Source of the DNA: Gammaproteobacteria bacterium
GTDB lineage: Bacteria; Pseudomonadota; Gammaproteobacteria; Pseudomonadales; Azotimanducaceae
Length of the DNA: 13,527 nucleotides
Reading direction: 5' to 3'
NCBI GenBank assembly: GCA_009840715.1
Contig: VXNE01000140.1
Span: 1 to 13,527, forward strand
Part shown: in pieces, positions 1-6,881 of the stretch
How the letters are laid out: each line of letters opens with the position of its first letter
Position numbering within the stretch: position 1 is the stretch's first letter
Translations under genes and position numbers: made by a program
The notes under the pieces: model-generated
Databases searched by the model: none
What the model saw: the letters and a program-made list of their open reading frames with translations, nothing else
Told to the model about the DNA's origin: nothing

Positions 1-605
1 GGCGGAACGTTCACGTCGAGGGAAACGTCGGTGTCCCCGTCCGCCCACACCTCGACCGTCAGTCCGAAGCGGCCGGTCGCGTCCTCGCACTCGTGCGAGC
101 GGAGTTCCTCGGCGTCGTCGTCCCCGTAGCGGGAGAGATCTTCGCCGCGGCAGTCGCGGTCGTGGTAGTAGCCCTCGGTCCACTTCTTGACCTGGGAGTA
201 CCGCGTGGCGAGCCAGCCTTCGTACTCGGGCAGGGCGGACACGACTTCGAGGTCCGCGAAGCCGTCTTCCCACAGTCCCGCGAACGCCGCCTCGTCGAAG
301 AGTCTCAGCACGTCGCCCCGCGGCACGTCCCGGGACAGCGTCAGCTCCGAGACGTCGCGCGCCGCGTAGGCGAGGTAGACGCGGCCTCCCTCCACGCCGT
401 CCAGGGTGAGCTCCGGGTGGAGCCCGTCCTCGAACTCGTAGGTGGCGATCGACGACACCTCGAAGGTGTTTCCCTGCACGCTCGGCGGCAGGGCGAGGCG
501 GTGCTTGAACGTCAGCAGGTCGCCGGGGCCCAGGTCCGCCGGGCCCTCGAAGCGGCGCGCCTCGGACCCGGAGCCGCCGCGCCGGAAGAGCTTCCGCAGG
601 ACCAT
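1..605 (-). CDS. Hypothetical protein in the YjfK position of a YjfI-PspA operon (partial, C-terminus off the window)
   Basis: I read this frame directly from the reverse complement. It opens with ATG at 605, sharing one base with the PspA stop (TGATG), so it is translationally coupled to pspA. About 201 residues are visible without a stop before the window edge. It starts with a basic stretch (MVLRKLFRRGG), then a motif PGDLLTFKHRLALPP near residue 28. The rest is a soluble, acidic, beta-rich sequence with many Asp/Glu and an aromatic patch (KKWTEGYYHDRDC) near residue 145. No membrane segment or signal peptide is visible. In the E. coli yjfIJK order the third gene is yjfK (DUF2491), and DUF4178 proteins also occur in such clusters, so either family is possible. 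I do not recognise it securely by sequence. The role is inferred only from position: a partner of PspA in envelope stress. Confidence 0.75.
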   Translation of the reverse strand, partial: MVLRKLFRRGGSGSEARRFEGPADLGPGDLLTFKHRLALPPSVQGNTFEVSSIATYEFEDGLHPELTLDGVEGGRVYLAYAARDVSELTLSRDVPRGDVLRLFDEAAFAGLWEDGFADLEVVSALPEYEGWLATRYSQVKKWTEGYYHDRDCRGEDLSRYGDDDAEELRSHECEDATGRFGLTVEVWADGDTDVSLDVNVP

Positions 606-1300
606 CAGCCCGCCTGGCGCGCCTTCAGCCGCGCGAGTACGTCGTTGGCGCCACCGCTGCCCGACGCGCCGATGCCCTTCGCGCGCAGCTTCGCGTCGAT
701 GTCGTCGCCGGCCTCCTGGCCCTCGAGCCACTCGCCGGCCTGCATGCGGTCCTGCCAGTTCTCCTGCTTGGCCTTGACCCGCTCGAGCGCCGCCGACACC
801 CGGTGCGAACTGGAGCCGGTCGCCGCGAAGTTGCGGGACACCGACTCCGTCGCCCGCTGCAGTTCCTGCACCGTGCGCACCTTGTCGAGTTCGCGCTTGT
901 TCTTCTGGATGGTGCGCTCGCGGGCCTTGATCATCGCGTGGATCTTGTTGATCTCCGCGTCGAGCGCGGCCTGCTCGGACCCCTTGTCGTTACGGTCGCT
1001 CTCGAGCTCGGCGATGCGCTCCGCCACCTCGGTGGCCAGGGCCTCCTCGCCGGCGTTGAGCGCGGCCACCGCCTTCTGCTCGTAGTCCGCGACGTCCGCA
1101 TCGAGGGTGGCCATCTCCCGCTTCAGCTTGATCTCCGAACTCTTCATCCGCGTCAGGCTCTGCTTCGCGCTCGCGATGGCCGACTCCGCGTCGCGGATCT
1201 CCTGTTCGAGGATGCGGATCGCGTTGGCGTCCACGATGGCTTCGCCGACCTCGCTGGCGCCGCCCCGCAGGGCCGTCAGCATGTCTCTCAGTACACCCAT
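605..1300 (-). CDS. pspA: PspA/IM30 family envelope-stress protein
   Basis: This is a 231-residue protein that fits the PspA/IM30/Vipp1 (ESCRT-III-like) family in length and composition. It has a short amphipathic N-terminus (MGVLRDMLTALRGG), then almost uninterrupted charged coiled coil from about residue 25 to 185, and a flexible Gly/Ser-rich tail. Family members polymerise on the cytoplasmic face of the inner membrane and protect it during stress. The start is well supported: AAGGAGGT lies 5 nt upstream of the ATG (1306-1313). It sits 36 bp downstream of a DUF2170 gene and overlaps the next gene by one base, matching the yjfI-yjfJ-yjfK order of enterobacteria rather than the classical pspF-pspABC locus. 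I see no pspB, pspC or pspF here and no sigma-54 promoter, so its control probably differs from E. coli PspA. Confidence 0.93.
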   Translation of the reverse strand: MGVLRDMLTALRGGASEVGEAIVDANAIRILEQEIRDAESAIASAKQSLTRMKSSEIKLKREMATLDADVADYEQKAVAALNAGEEALATEVAERIAELESDRNDKGSEQAALDAEINKIHAMIKARERTIQKNKRELDKVRTVQELQRATESVSRNFAATGSSSHRVSAALERVKAKQENWQDRMQAGEWLEGQEAGDDIDAKLRAKGIGASGSGGANDVLARLKARQAG

Positions 1301-1305
1301 GATTT

Positions 1306-1313
1306 ACCTCCTT
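1306..1313 (-). promoter_or_regulatory. Strong Shine-Dalgarno of pspA
   Basis: The minus strand reads AAGGAGGT, a full match to the anti-SD core, 5 nt before the pspA ATG. It is the best ribosome binding site in the window. PspA may therefore be made in excess over its operon partners, as expected for a protein that forms large assemblies. Confidence 0.85.
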
Positions 1314-1336
1314 TCGTTCTTTTCCGGTGCGGCCGC

Positions 1337-1738
1337 TCAGGCCAGCAGGTGCTCGACCGCTTCGAGCACGTCGATGGTGTTCTCCGCCTGCACCTCGAGT
1401 TCGTGCGCGACGACCTCGAAGCGGGTCGACAGCGCCATCGACCCGAACAGGATGTAGGTGTCGCCCTGCAGCCCGATCGAGGACAGCGGCACGGCCGGAC
1501 TGAGCTGCAGGAACGTGCGGTTCAGTTCGTCGAGCTTGTCCGGCTGGACCTCGGCCACCGAGAACAGGGGGGTGACCGACAGGAGCTGCGTCTCCGTGGT
1601 GGTGAGGTGGATGGGGAACTCGTCGTTGTTGGAGCAGACGACTTCCAGGATGCCGCGCTCGGTCACGAGCGCATCGAACGTCGTGCCTTCCTCCCCCGAG
1701 TATTCGTTGAGGCGAAAGGCCAGGTCGTCCAGGATCAT
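1337..1738 (-). CDS. yjfI: YjfI family protein (DUF2170)
   Basis: This is a 133-residue soluble protein, the first gene of the minus-strand pspA operon. It matches DUF2170/YjfI in size, in position directly before a PspA-family gene, and in its C-terminal pattern (GDTYILFGSMAL, then an acidic helix ELEVQAENTIDVLEAVEHLLA). The fold looks mixed alpha/beta. The molecular function of the family is not established; the constant pairing with PspA suggests a partner or modulator of the PspA assembly. The ATG at 1738 has a GGAG-type ribosome site 7 nt upstream. A promoter with a palindromic site lies about 50-70 bp further upstream. It could also be read as a secretion-chaperone-like small protein, but the neighbourhood makes YjfI the better call. 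Confidence 0.85.
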   Translation of the reverse strand: MILDDLAFRLNEYSGEEGTTFDALVTERGILEVVCSNNDEFPIHLTTTETQLLSVTPLFSVAEVQPDKLDELNRTFLQLSPAVPLSSIGLQGDTYILFGSMALSTRFEVVAHELEVQAENTIDVLEAVEHLLA

Positions 1739-1785
1739 TCGGGCACTCCCTATTCGCTATGGGTTCGTCACGCGAAGGACGTTAT

Positions 1786-1798
1786 GACATATTATGTC
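1786..1798. promoter_or_regulatory. Perfect palindrome GACATA-T-TATGTC in the yjfI/GST divergent promoter region
   Basis: Two 6-bp arms, GACATA and TATGTC, flank a single T in the only AT-rich patch of the 153-bp divergent intergenic region. On the minus strand a consensus-like -35 (TTGACG, 1802-1807) precedes it, so the palindrome fills the -35/-10 spacer of a probable yjfI-pspA promoter (the -10, TAACGT at 17 nt, is weak). On the plus strand it contains TATTAT (1790-1795), a 5/6 match to a -10 box for the GST operon. The position and symmetry suggest an operator for a dimeric regulator. The regulator is unknown. Confidence 0.5.
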
Positions 1799-1891
1799 CT
1801 GCGTCAACCCCGGCCTTGCGAGCGGACCTTTGGCGTTCCCGGCGGCCGTGCCCTATGCTGCCCCGACCCATGAACGTCGGATCGCCGGACG

Positions 1892-2758
1892 ATGCCCCCC
1901 CAATTCATCCGCGTCTACGGCGGTGATCACTCCCCCTGGGTCCAGGCCGTTCTCCTCGGCCTGCATCTGAAAGAGATTCCCCACGACGTGGTCACGTTTC
2001 CGCCGCTCTCCGTCTTCCTGCGCTCCGGCGTCCTGATGCCCGTGGTGAGCATCGACGGCGGCCCCTGGCATCACGACTCGACGCGCATTCTCGAAGAGCT
2101 CGGGTTCTCGGGCAAAGCGCGGGGGGACGACCGCATGCTCGCGGGGGCGCTGCGCGGCGGGACGAATCGCACCGACAGTGCCTGGACGTTCTGGCGCCGC
2201 TGGAGCCTCGTCCGGGAACACCGGGGACGGGTGCCGGCACGCATGCTGCGCACCGCCCTGCGCAGCTTCACGGTGCTGTATTTCTACCTCACGCTCGAGT
2301 TGGTCGGGCGCAGGTTCGGCCACTCGGCCGAAGACGACATGCGCCGTAGCTGGCAGCGCTGGGAAGCACGTCTCGCGGAGATCGGACGCGAGTTTCTGGG
2401 TGGCGACGAGCCGAATCTCGTCGACCTGCAGTTGTTCGGCGCCCTGCAGTGTCACTGCAGCATTCCGGTCCCGCCGATTGCCGTGCTGCAGACGGACCCG
2501 TCACTGCCGCGCGTGCGGGCCTGGATCGCGTCCATGCAGCGTCTCTTCCAGGACTATCCCCACATGTACTCCGGGGTCGATTTCGCACCACCCCTGCCGG
2601 CGCCGACGGCCGCACCCCTGCATGAGCGGGTCAGCTTCTGGCTGGGCAGCGTCGTCACGATCCTCGCCTTCCCGGTCACCGTGCCGCTGTGGTACTGCTA
2701 CATGCGGCATGTTCGCAGCAGCGGGAAGCTCGGGCTGCCGAGCCGGCGGCGGTCCTGA
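1892..2758 (+). CDS. Glutathione S-transferase-like protein with C-terminal membrane segment
   Basis: This 288-residue protein has a GST layout. The N-terminal thioredoxin-like part (residues 5-70) shows RVYGGDHSPWVQAVLLGL, a loop with the cis-Pro-type turn LMPVVSIDGG, and HHDSTRILEEL as the glutathione gamma-glutamyl-binding segment (normally xxDSxxI). The helical C-terminal part ends in FLGGDEPNLVDLQLFGALQ (about 168-186), the usual GST_C signature. Unusually, residues 249-270 form one hydrophobic helix followed by a basic tail (MRHVRSSGK...RRRS), consistent with a tail anchor in the membrane. The start at 1892 lacks a clear ribosome site, but no better in-frame start exists upstream. It is the first gene of a plus-strand set with DUF3604 (26 bp downstream) and the alpha/beta hydrolase. 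A detoxification role is inferred; the substrate is unknown. Confidence 0.8.
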   Translation: MPPQFIRVYGGDHSPWVQAVLLGLHLKEIPHDVVTFPPLSVFLRSGVLMPVVSIDGGPWHHDSTRILEELGFSGKARGDDRMLAGALRGGTNRTDSAWTFWRRWSLVREHRGRVPARMLRTALRSFTVLYFYLTLELVGRRFGHSAEDDMRRSWQRWEARLAEIGREFLGGDEPNLVDLQLFGALQCHCSIPVPPIAVLQTDPSLPRVRAWIASMQRLFQDYPHMYSGVDFAPPLPAPTAAPLHERVSFWLGSVVTILAFPVTVPLWYCYMRHVRSSGKLGLPSRRRS

Positions 2759-2784
2759 ACCCGCCTGGCAAAGAGGAACCGTCC

Positions 2785-4647
2785 ATGCCCAAGAGCGCGC
2801 GCCCACGTACCCTGTGCGCTGTCTCCCTGCTCGCCTTCTGCACGGGCTGTTCGGACGTTCAGACGCCCTCCGCACCTGAATCCGCCGCCTTGAGCGACCC
2901 GCCTACCGAGGCGAACCCCGAACGCAACGCTTACTTCGGCGACCTGCACGTACACACCGCCAACTCCTTCGATGCGTTCGTCCTGGGAACCACGGCCACA
3001 CCCGACGATGCCTATCGCTTCGCGAAGGGCGAACCCCTTCGACACCCGGGTGGCTTCGACATGCAGTTGCGGGAACCGTTCGATTTCCTGGCGGTGACGG
3101 ATCACGCGTACTACCTGGGAATAACCCGCGCGATGGCGAATCCCGAGAGCCCGATGTCCAGGCACCCGGACGCCAAGGCCTTGACCAGCGTGGGCACATC
3201 CCTGGTGCGGATGCGCGCACTACGCGTCGGGGCGCAATTCGTACACCCGCAGAGTCCCCGCTTTCGCGAAATCGATGACCCAGCCACCAGCCGTGCCGCC
3301 TGGTTGGACAATATCAACACGGCCAATCGACACAATGACCCCGGCCGCTTTACCGCCTTCATCGGGTATGAGTACACGTCGGGCCCGCGATTTCGGAACC
3401 TGCATCGAAACGTCCTCTTCAGGGGAGATGAAGCTCCTGAGATGCCGTTCTCGCAGTTTGACTCTCACAATCCGGAAGACCTCTGGGCATGGATGGACGC
3501 ACTGCGCGAGCAGGGCATGGAGAGCCTCGCGATACCGCACAATTCAAACCAATCCAATGGCCAGATGTTCGCCCTGGTGGACTATTCGGGCAATCCCCTT
3601 GACGCGGACTATGCCTCGGTACGGATCCGCAATGAGCCCCTGGTCGAGATCAGTCAGACAAAGGGCACCTCCGAGACGCACCCGGTACTGTCGCCACGCG
3701 ATGAGTGGGCCGGTTTCGAGACCCTGCCGTACAGGGTTGGTTCGAGAGACCCGTTGCTGCTTCACGGCAGTTATGTCCGCGAAGCCCAGCTCAACGGTCT
3801 GTTGTTGGCGGACCAGCAGGGTTTTGACCCATTCAAGGTCGGCGTGATCGGTTCCAGCGACACCCACAATGGCAGCAGCGGGGGCGAAGAGCGTGACTAC
3901 TGGGGTCCGGCCGGCATGATGCACGCTGACGCCGTGTCGCGCGGGTCCGTGCCGGACGCTAGCGGCGTCTACCAGGGCGACCCGGCCTTCGTCACTTTCG
4001 GCGCCGCGGGGCTGGCCGGCGTCTGGGCGGAACGGAACACGCGAGCCTCCCTCTACGACGCCATGCGCCGCAAGGAGACGTTCGGCACGAGCGGAACCAG
4101 GATCAAGGTGCGTTTCTTCGCGGGTTACGACCTGCCCGCCATCGATAGCAGGCACCTCGTCAGCGAGGCTTACGCGGGTGGTGTACCGATGGGCGGCGAT
4201 CTCGAGGCCCGGGTCGATCAGACGCCCGCGTTCGTCGCCTGGGCCCTCCGTGATCCGCTCAGTGCACCCTTGCAGCGGTTGCAGATCGTCAAGGGCTGGA
4301 TCGCGGAAGGAGAGACGCGGGAAGCGGTTTTCGACGTGGCGTGCTCGGATGACGGGGTGATCGATCCGGCGGCCCACCGTTGCCCCGACAACGGCGCCCG
4401 GGTCAACGTGGCCGACTGCAGTGCCATGGACCGTACCGGCGCCCGGGAACTCAAGGCCCGTTGGCGCGATCCCGGGTTCGATCCCCATCAGCGGGCGTTC
4501 TACTACGTGCGGGTGCTGGAAGACCCGATCTGCCGATGGTCCACGTGGGACGCGATTCGGGCCGGGGTCCCGCCCAGGGAGGGTGTCCCGACAACCATCC
4601 AGGAGCGGGCATGGTCGTCACCCATCTGGTATACGCCTCCATCATGA
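2785..4647 (+). CDS. DUF3604 family protein, PHP-like metal-binding lipoprotein
   Basis: This 620-residue protein starts at the ATG at 2785, which has AGAGGA about 8 nt upstream. The frame stays open further upstream, but that part overlaps the GST gene. The N-terminus (MPKSARPRTLCAVSLLAFCTGC) reads as a lipoprotein signal with cleavage before Cys22, although the -3 residue is an atypical Cys. Likely metal ligands follow the PHP pattern: DLHVHT at 53-58, TDHAYY at 106-111, PHNSN at 251-255 and SSDTHN at 357-362. The length and these motifs fit DUF3604, a family related to PHP phosphoesterases whose substrates are undefined. It is probably a periplasmic or membrane-tethered hydrolase. It overlaps the next gene by ATGA, implying coupled translation with the haloalkane-dehalogenase-like enzyme. 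The C-terminal part (about 440-620) has five cysteines, some of which may form disulphides. Confidence 0.88.
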   Translation: MPKSARPRTLCAVSLLAFCTGCSDVQTPSAPESAALSDPPTEANPERNAYFGDLHVHTANSFDAFVLGTTATPDDAYRFAKGEPLRHPGGFDMQLREPFDFLAVTDHAYYLGITRAMANPESPMSRHPDAKALTSVGTSLVRMRALRVGAQFVHPQSPRFREIDDPATSRAAWLDNINTANRHNDPGRFTAFIGYEYTSGPRFRNLHRNVLFRGDEAPEMPFSQFDSHNPEDLWAWMDALREQGMESLAIPHNSNQSNGQMFALVDYSGNPLDADYASVRIRNEPLVEISQTKGTSETHPVLSPRDEWAGFETLPYRVGSRDPLLLHGSYVREAQLNGLLLADQQGFDPFKVGVIGSSDTHNGSSGGEERDYWGPAGMMHADAVSRGSVPDASGVYQGDPAFVTFGAAGLAGVWAERNTRASLYDAMRRKETFGTSGTRIKVRFFAGYDLPAIDSRHLVSEAYAGGVPMGGDLEARVDQTPAFVAWALRDPLSAPLQRLQIVKGWIAEGETREAVFDVACSDDGVIDPAAHRCPDNGARVNVADCSAMDRTGARELKARWRDPGFDPHQRAFYYVRVLEDPICRWSTWDAIRAGVPPREGVPTTIQERAWSSPIWYTPPS

Positions 4648-5684
4648 GAGTCGTGCGAACACCCGACGAGCGGTTTGAGGATCTCCCGGGATTCCCCTTC
4701 GAACCCCACTATCTCGAGATCGACGACCGGGTGGGCGGGCGCCTGCGGATGCACTACGTCGACGAGGGCCCGCGCGATGGCCCCCTCGTCCTCTGCCTGC
4801 ACGGTCAGCCGGTCTGGAGCTACTCGTTCCGGAAGATGATCCCGCCGCTCGTGGCGGCCGGGCATCGCGTGATCGCCCCGGACCTCGTCGGTTTCGGGAG
4901 ATCGGACAAACCCGCGGAGCGGTCCGACTACACCTACGCCCGACACGTGCACTGGATGCAGGAGTTCATCCTCGGTCTCGACCTCTCCGGGATCACGTTC
5001 GTACTCCACGACTGGGGCGGGTTGATCGGCCTGCGGGTCCTCGTGAAGAACCTTGCGCGCTTCGATCGCGTCGTGGCCTGCAACATGGGGCTGCACGACC
5101 TGCGGGACGTTCCCATGGACCAGGGCCCGGCACTGCGCAAGCTCCTCGAGGAGACGCCCGTTCTTCCCGCCGAAGAGATGATCCGCACGGCCGAAGAGAC
5201 GGCACGCAGGATGATGGCGAACCGCGACGCCGAAGGGACGACGCCACGGTCCATTCACTTCCGCGTCTTCATGTACTGGGTCCGCCATTGCGGCGCGTTC
5301 GCCAGCTACCGTCCGGAAGCCATCCTCCGCTTCTGGCTCAAGCGCCCGACCGACGAGGAGATTCGGGCGTACGCGGCGCCGTTTCCGTCCGAAGAGTACC
5401 TCCAGGGCGCGAGGCAGTTCCCGAGCCTGGTACCGATCTTCCCCGACGATCCGGCGGTTCCCGACAATCGCCGCGCCTGGGAGGTCCTGGGCCAGTTCGA
5501 GAAGCCGTTTCTCACCGCCTTCAACAACCCGAACTCTGTCGAAGCGCCCCGGTTCCAGGAGGAGATCCCCGGCGCGAGGGGCCAGAATCACGTCGTCTTC
5601 ACGGACTCCGGGCACTACCCCCAGGACGATGTCGGCGAGGATTTCGCGCGCGTCGTCATCGAGTTCGCCAAGAGCGGTCGCTAA
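4644..5684 (+). CDS. Haloalkane dehalogenase-like alpha/beta hydrolase with altered catalytic acid region
   Basis: This 346-residue alpha/beta hydrolase is closest in overall sequence to haloalkane dehalogenase subfamily I. The N-terminus (RTPDERFEDLPGFPFEPHY, then LRMHYVDEGP) is typical of that group. The oxyanion segment is HGQPVWSY (53-60) where HGEPxWSY is usual. The nucleophile elbow is HDWGG, with Asp123 and the halide-stabilising Trp124, and the catalytic His is His324 in DSGHYPQDD. The catalytic acid segment, usually AFSDSDP, reads AFNNPNS (292-298), so both candidate Asp residues are Asn. The cap (about 150-255) has an inserted charged helix (EEMIRTAEETARRMM), making the protein longer than the usual 300 or so residues. 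The start at 4644 is chosen from the ATGA overlap with DUF3604; the open frame further upstream lies within that gene. Dehalogenase activity is uncertain, and another ester or epoxide hydrolysis is possible. Confidence 0.85.
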   Translation: MRVVRTPDERFEDLPGFPFEPHYLEIDDRVGGRLRMHYVDEGPRDGPLVLCLHGQPVWSYSFRKMIPPLVAAGHRVIAPDLVGFGRSDKPAERSDYTYARHVHWMQEFILGLDLSGITFVLHDWGGLIGLRVLVKNLARFDRVVACNMGLHDLRDVPMDQGPALRKLLEETPVLPAEEMIRTAEETARRMMANRDAEGTTPRSIHFRVFMYWVRHCGAFASYRPEAILRFWLKRPTDEEIRAYAAPFPSEEYLQGARQFPSLVPIFPDDPAVPDNRRAWEVLGQFEKPFLTAFNNPNSVEAPRFQEEIPGARGQNHVVFTDSGHYPQDDVGEDFARVVIEFAKSGR

Positions 5685-5716
5685 GGCGCCGCGCCATCCA
5701 CCCGCGGATGCGCCTG

Positions 5717-6865
5717 TCAGCCGGGCTGCCTCCTCCGCTCAGACATCCTCCGAAAGTGGGCCCTGGCGGTGGGCTCGAGCGCCGCGCCTCTCTCGGTCTG
5801 GAGCGCGGGTGCGGGCGGTTCCGACACCGGCACGGTGAGTTCGAAGCGCTGACTCGTCGGGGCGTCGCAGACCTCGTCGTCACAGCACTGCCAGCGAACT
5901 TCACCGGAGATCGTGATCTCCGCGGCGTCGCTGCCGGAAAAGCTGTTGACGGCCAACGGCATCCGCAGTTCGAACACGCTGTCGTGCACCCGGAAAGACT
6001 CGCCCGTGCCCGCGAGCGTGTGGGGTTCGCTCGCCGGGCGGACGATCGGCCGCCGGACGAGGCGCTCGCTTTCATCGAGCGTCACTCCGACGGCAAGGGA
6101 CCCTGGCGGCGCGGGTTCCGCGTACACGTGGCGGCCCGCCGGGACGCTGAAGCGCACGACCAGGTCCCGCTGCACGGTAAGGGCGAGGTGGTCGCCGTCG
6201 AGCGCGACGCTTACCTGCACCTCCCGCGGCGCCGCCCGATCGACGTCCGGCGGAAGCACGGGCTGGCCCCGGGCCGCCCAGAGCAACCGCTCGGGCCCCG
6301 TACGCACGGCCAGGTTGCCGTCGAAGAGCTTGTGGGTGATCGCGCCATCCGCGCTTATCACGATGGCGCCGGGGTACGGGATCCCGTACCAGGGATGATC
6401 GTGCGGGTCGATGAGGGTGTTCAGGACGCCGAAGGACCGGATGACGGCTGAATCGGGATCGGAGAGCAGCGTGTAGGTGATGCCGTGGACGTCCCGGAAG
6501 TCCCTGAGCGCATCCGGTTCGTCATAGCTCAGGGCGTAGACGCGGATACCCGCCGCATCGAAGGCCTGCATGCCTTTCTGCAGCTCGACGAGCTGCGTGC
6601 GGCAGGGAGGTCACCAGACCGCGGAGCGGTAGAAGACGAACACCGCCGGCCTCCCGCCGCGATGCGCGTGCAGGTCGAACGGGGTCGCGTCCGCCGTGAC
6701 GCAGCGCACGTCGGGCATGGCGTCGCCGACCTGGGGCCCGGTCGGGAAGTCGCCGCGAGGGTCGCTCCTCGGCCCTGTGCCCGGCTGACGCCGGCCTACG
6801 AAGCCGTCGTGATCGCGCCAGCCCTTGTCCGTCCGGGTGCCGCGTGTCTCCAGCTCTGGCTGCAT
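5717..6865 (-). CDS. Predicted selenoprotein: AhpC/TSA-type redoxin with U-x-x-C centre fused to a DsbD N-terminal-like domain
   Basis: Two minus-strand frames, 6865-6611 and 6610-5717, are in the same phase and separated by only one TGA (6611-6613). Read through, they give 382 residues. The sequence around the TGA is VFVFYRSAVW-U-PPCRTQLVELQ, aligning with the YRSADWCPYC-type active site of AhpC/TSA redoxins, so the TGA sits at Cys position 1 of CxxC (U85, Cys88). The thioredoxin-fold domain spans about 48-190 (YALSYDEPDALRDF, FGVLNTLIDPHDH, YGIPYPG). Residues about 215-350 resemble the DsbD N-terminal domain and end in RWQCCDDEVCDAPTSQRFEL (Cys327, 328, 333). The start at 6865 has GGAGAGGA just upstream, 16 bp after the LLM stop. 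No signal peptide is evident. A peroxide- or disulphide-reducing role is inferred. The alternatives are a nonsense mutation or a base error, but the exact placement and the downstream hairpin favour selenocysteine. Confidence 0.82.
6571..6604 (-). promoter_or_regulatory. Candidate bacterial SECIS hairpin for the redoxin UGA
   Basis: On the minus strand, directly after the TGA, GCAGCTC (6596-6590) pairs perfectly with GAGCTGC (6586-6580) around the loop GTC. The apical loop starts at nucleotide 22 after the UGA and its first base is G. A lower helix, TGCC (6604-6601) with GGCA (6574-6571), can extend it across an internal loop. Known bacterial SECIS elements lie within the coding region just after the UGA, with the loop about 16-37 nt downstream and a G in its first two positions; this structure meets each condition. 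SelB would bind it to deliver Sec-tRNA. Some coding-driven pairing in GC-rich DNA cannot be excluded. Confidence 0.7.
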
Positions 6866-6881
6866 GCCGTCCTCTCCAGCT

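Noticed and set aside
803..1873. Plus-strand open frame covering the pspA and yjfI region
   Set aside because: It is antisense to two recognised families with proper ribosome sites, and its own sequence has no domain character.
1739..1891. Sigma-54 promoter (GG-N10-GC type) expected for a classical psp operon
   Set aside because: No convincing TGGCAC-N5-TTGC element is seen on the minus strand; a sigma-70-like TTGACG box fits better.
4380..4643. Upstream extension of the dehalogenase-like gene
   Set aside because: It lies wholly inside the DUF3604 gene. The family N-terminus (RTPDERFEDLP) begins right after the ATG at 4644, which overlaps the previous stop.
5700..5735. Short inverted repeat CAGCC-G-GGCTG near the convergent 3' ends
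   Set aside because: The 1-nt loop cannot form and no T-run follows. It is not a credible terminator.
6611..6613. TGA read as a plain stop, giving an 84-residue fragment and a separate downstream gene starting at 6571
   Set aside because: The fragment would end in the middle of the active-site strand, the downstream piece would lack the first half of its thioredoxin fold, and both are in phase with a fitting hairpin. Pseudogene or base error remains the main alternative but is less likely.
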